Part shown: in pieces, positions 61,886 through 64,000 of the stretch
How positions within the stretch are numbered: position 1 is the stretch's first letter
Layout: the number at the start of each line of letters is the position of its first letter
Assembly: GCF_029101545.1 (NCBI RefSeq)
Contig: NZ_CP118866.1
Span: 1,488,001-1,552,000, forward strand
From: Amygdalobacter indicium
GTDB lineage: Bacteria; Bacillota; Clostridia; Saccharofermentanales; Fastidiosipilaceae
Reading direction: 5' to 3'
Length of the DNA: 64,000 nt
Notes under the pieces: generated by a model
Databases searched by the model: none
What the model was told of the DNA's origin: nothing
What the model saw: the letters and a program-made list of their open reading frames with translations, nothing else
Made by a program: the position numbers and the translations under genes

Positions 61886-62392
61886 ATGATTGAAATTAAA
61901 CCTGTACGTGATGTCGCCGTTATTCTTTTATACAACAAGTACGGCGAATTTCTTTTAGGTCGACGCAAAGAAGGAAAATTTGCCGCCGGCTATTACGAAC
62001 TGCCGGGTGGGAAGAGAGAAGACGGCGAATCTCTGTTGCAGACAGTGAAACGGGAAACTCTGGAAGAAATAAGCTACACTCTAAAGCGACCTCAACTTAT
62101 CTACGAATGTCATGTCGATTACAGTATCGGTCAAATTCCCCTCCATGTTTTCGCCGAAGAACTCGAAGCAGAAAATTTGAGCGAAGCAGTTAAGGCCCGC
62201 AGTTCGGATTACAATCGCCCGAAATTTCCGGCCAATGAGGCGGCGGAACTCGTTTGGGTTACAGGTCATAAAGCTTTGAGCTTGAAACTACTGCCGATTA
62301 TGCGGGCAATGCTGGACTTAACGCCATTTCGCCGGCTGCTGCCGAATATCGGCCCTGTCGATTTAAGTGTCGACAAAGACGTTCATATTTGA
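61886..62392 (+). CDS. Nudix hydrolase
   Basis: 168 residues. The Nudix box runs GGKREDGESLLQTVKRETLEE and matches G-x5-E-x7-RE-x2-EE, with Ile-Ser where x-Gly is usual. The N-terminal VRDVAVILLYNKYGEFLLGRR is typical of MutT-like enzymes that hydrolyse nucleoside diphosphate derivatives; the substrate cannot be read from the sequence. It is divergent from exoA, 85 bases apart, with TATAAT at 61843-61848 as a possible -10 box but no good -35. No strong ribosome site is seen. It is followed by the M18 peptidase gene. Confidence 0.88.
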   Translation: MIEIKPVRDVAVILLYNKYGEFLLGRRKEGKFAAGYYELPGGKREDGESLLQTVKRETLEEISYTLKRPQLIYECHVDYSIGQIPLHVFAEELEAENLSEAVKARSSDYNRPKFPANEAAELVWVTGHKALSLKLLPIMRAMLDLTPFRRLLPNIGPVDLSVDKDVHI

Positions 62393-62482
62393 CCGCTAAA
62401 AAAATAAGAAAGCTGCCCCGAAGGAGCGGAAAAGTTATATACTCTAATTGAACATATGAGCAGCACATAAAGGAGATATTTT

Positions 62483-63946
62483 ATGAGCAATTTTGACATT
62501 AATAGAAAGCCTTTAAGTTCGGAAGAACGCCAAATGGGCCGGAACATGTTGGACTTTGTCGCTAAAAGTCCTGCCGCCTGGCAAGCCTGCGCTACAGCCG
62601 GAGAACTGTTGCAAGCTAACGGCTTCCACAAGGTTCAAGCCGGCGATCTGGTTAACAGTAAAGTCGGCGATAAAAATTTCATCACCATCAACGATTCGTC
62701 CCTGATTGCCTGGTCTATCGGCAAAGACAGCTACCAAAAAGGCGCTCGTATCTGGGGTTCGCATTTGGACTCCCCGGCTTTGCAGATCAAGCCCAACAGT
62801 TTAATTGAAAAAGAGGGAACATTAATTGTCAATTGTTCCGTCTACGGCGGACCTCTGCTGAACAGTTATTTCGACCGGCCCTTAGGTTTAGCCGGTATAG
62901 TCACCTTACGCAGCCACTGTGATCAAGCAGCTTACAAAAGTGTTTTAGTCGACTTGGCACCTTTGAAAATCGTTTTGCCGAGCTTAGCTATTCACTTCAA
63001 CCGGGCCGCTAATGACGGCGTCAAAATTGAGAAGCAAAAAGTTTTACTGCCGCTCCTCGGTCTGTCCCGGAACGAGAAAGTCAAAACGGCTGCTGCCAGT
63101 TATACTCGGGCTGCCAATTATGCTGCAGTTTGCGAGCAGGAATCCGACTGTGTCGATAACGGCGGTACCGACTTGCAGGTCTTCGAACAGCTGATCAGTG
63201 AAAAACTGAATTGTCCCATGGAAGATATTCTCGATTACGATTTGCGCACCTATGTCTGCGAAGCTCCTTGTTTCGTCGGCCTGAATGAAGAATTGATGTC
63301 TTCTTCCCGTATGGATGATTTGGGCATGTCTATCCCCGGCGTTTACGGCTTTATCGCTGCTAACAGTGCTGACGGCAAATTCGCCCGGACTTTTAAGGAA
63401 AATGAGTTTGACGGTTTGAAAGTTCTGTATTTGGCGGATAATGAAGAAATCGGTTCCAACACCAAGCAGGGCGCTGATACTATCTGGCTAAGGCAAACAA
63501 TTGAGGCTATTTGTCTGAGTTTGGGCATGCCGCAAGCTGAATTCCCCGAGGTTCTGGAGCATTCGATTATGATTTCCGCCGACGTGGCGCACGCCGTGCA
63601 TCCTAACTATGCTGAATATGCCGACGCTACGAATCGTCCGCGTCTGAATGAAGGACCGGTTTTGAAAATTAATCCGGGCAAATATTCTACCGATGCCGCT
63701 TCCGCCGCTTCTTTCCGTTTGGTGTGTGAGGCAGCCGGCGTACCTTTGCAGACCTTCATGAATCGTACGGACTTGCCCGGCGGCACGACAATCGGACCGA
63801 TTACCACGGCTTATTTGCCTATAAGTAATGTCGATATCGGCAATCCGATTCTGGCAATGCATTCCTGCCGTGAGCTGGCCGGTGTTCTCGACTCTTACTA
63901 TGCTAAAGTTATGTGTGAGATGTTCTATCGCAAACCGCTGATTTGA
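62483..63946 (+). CDS. M18 family aminopeptidase
   Basis: 487-residue cytoplasmic zinc aminopeptidase of the M18 group. Metal-binding and catalytic segments are RIWGSHLDSPALQIKPNS, SSRMDDLGMSIPGVYGF, YLADNEEIGSNTKQGADT and ISADVAHAVHPNYAEYAD. The end, LPGGTTIGPITTAYLPISNV then VDIGNPILAMHSCRELAG, is the typical M18 C-terminus. ATG 62483 has AAAGGAGATATTTT upstream. It probably removes N-terminal residues from peptides; acidic or basic preference is not determinable here. Relatives are annotated as aminopeptidase 1 or ApeA/ApeB. Confidence 0.93.
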   Translation: MSNFDINRKPLSSEERQMGRNMLDFVAKSPAAWQACATAGELLQANGFHKVQAGDLVNSKVGDKNFITINDSSLIAWSIGKDSYQKGARIWGSHLDSPALQIKPNSLIEKEGTLIVNCSVYGGPLLNSYFDRPLGLAGIVTLRSHCDQAAYKSVLVDLAPLKIVLPSLAIHFNRAANDGVKIEKQKVLLPLLGLSRNEKVKTAAASYTRAANYAAVCEQESDCVDNGGTDLQVFEQLISEKLNCPMEDILDYDLRTYVCEAPCFVGLNEELMSSSRMDDLGMSIPGVYGFIAANSADGKFARTFKENEFDGLKVLYLADNEEIGSNTKQGADTIWLRQTIEAICLSLGMPQAEFPEVLEHSIMISADVAHAVHPNYAEYADATNRPRLNEGPVLKINPGKYSTDAASAASFRLVCEAAGVPLQTFMNRTDLPGGTTIGPITTAYLPISNVDIGNPILAMHSCRELAGVLDSYYAKVMCEMFYRKPLI

Positions 63947-64000
63947 GCTTTGATTAATTAAACAACTGAAATCCTCTTTATTTCAAGCCGAATTTTCCGG

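Overview
The window looks like chromosomal DNA of a Gram-positive, low-to-moderate G+C bacterium of the Clostridia. Evidence is a division and cell-wall cluster with a PASTA-tailed class B PBP, an Mgl sugar transporter, a YmfF/YmfH-type M16 pair beside lgt, a NusA-IF2-RbfA operon containing an L7Ae protein, and surface proteins with sortase-like tails. Placement near vaginal or gut Oscillospiraceae-like lineages (Mageeibacillus/Amygdalobacter type) is an impression from gene content, not shown here. No rRNA, tRNA or CRISPR array was recognised.

Layout. 1-3.3 kb: a truncated AlbA_2 regulator, a DUF1934 protein, D-Ala-D-Ala ligase and a coiled-coil protein. 3.5-8.2 kb: mglBAC operon whose permease carries a coiled-coil extension of about 215 residues. 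8.4-12 kb: coaD, rsmD, recG. 12-16.9 kb: SPFH protein with a ribbon-helix-helix partner, then nrdR, a two-component system and nth. 17-20.4 kb: ftsZ and a long-tailed ftsQ. 20.8-27.9 kb: two related plus-strand lipoprotein genes, one a CAP-domain protein and the other a giant repeat protein broken by a frameshift. 28-52 kb: one long minus-strand run, in transcription order rimP, nusA, L7Ae, infB, rbfA, nrnA, truB, a ribF::M16 fusion, M16 peptidase, lgt, rsmH, ftsL, pbp, murF, mraY, ftsW, murG. 52-55.7 kb: two coiled-coil surface proteins. 55.9-60.9 kb: accessory island. 61-64 kb: exoA, a Nudix hydrolase and an M18 aminopeptidase.

How the genes work together. The 28-52 kb run joins translation factors and RNA modification to lipoprotein maturation (Lgt) and septal peptidoglycan synthesis (RsmH to MurG). 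The usual downstream partners ftsQ and ftsZ lie on the same strand but beyond a 7-kb block of plus-strand lipoprotein genes, so the division cluster appears split by an insertion. Lgt would lipidate the lipoproteins in this window: MglB, the two 20.8-27.9 kb proteins and the 197-residue lipoprotein.

The most unusual area is the accessory island. An identical-looking 21-residue micro-ORF occurs three times, with a strong ribosome site and in two copies a strong promoter. Each copy sits just upstream of a secreted, membrane or lipoprotein gene of unknown function. The two larger copies of this module are separated by an A+T-rich segment carrying a TnpW-like gene and a DUF4143 ATPase between inverted repeats. 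The second outstanding item is a single reading frame joining riboflavin kinase/FAD synthetase to a YmfF-like M16 domain.
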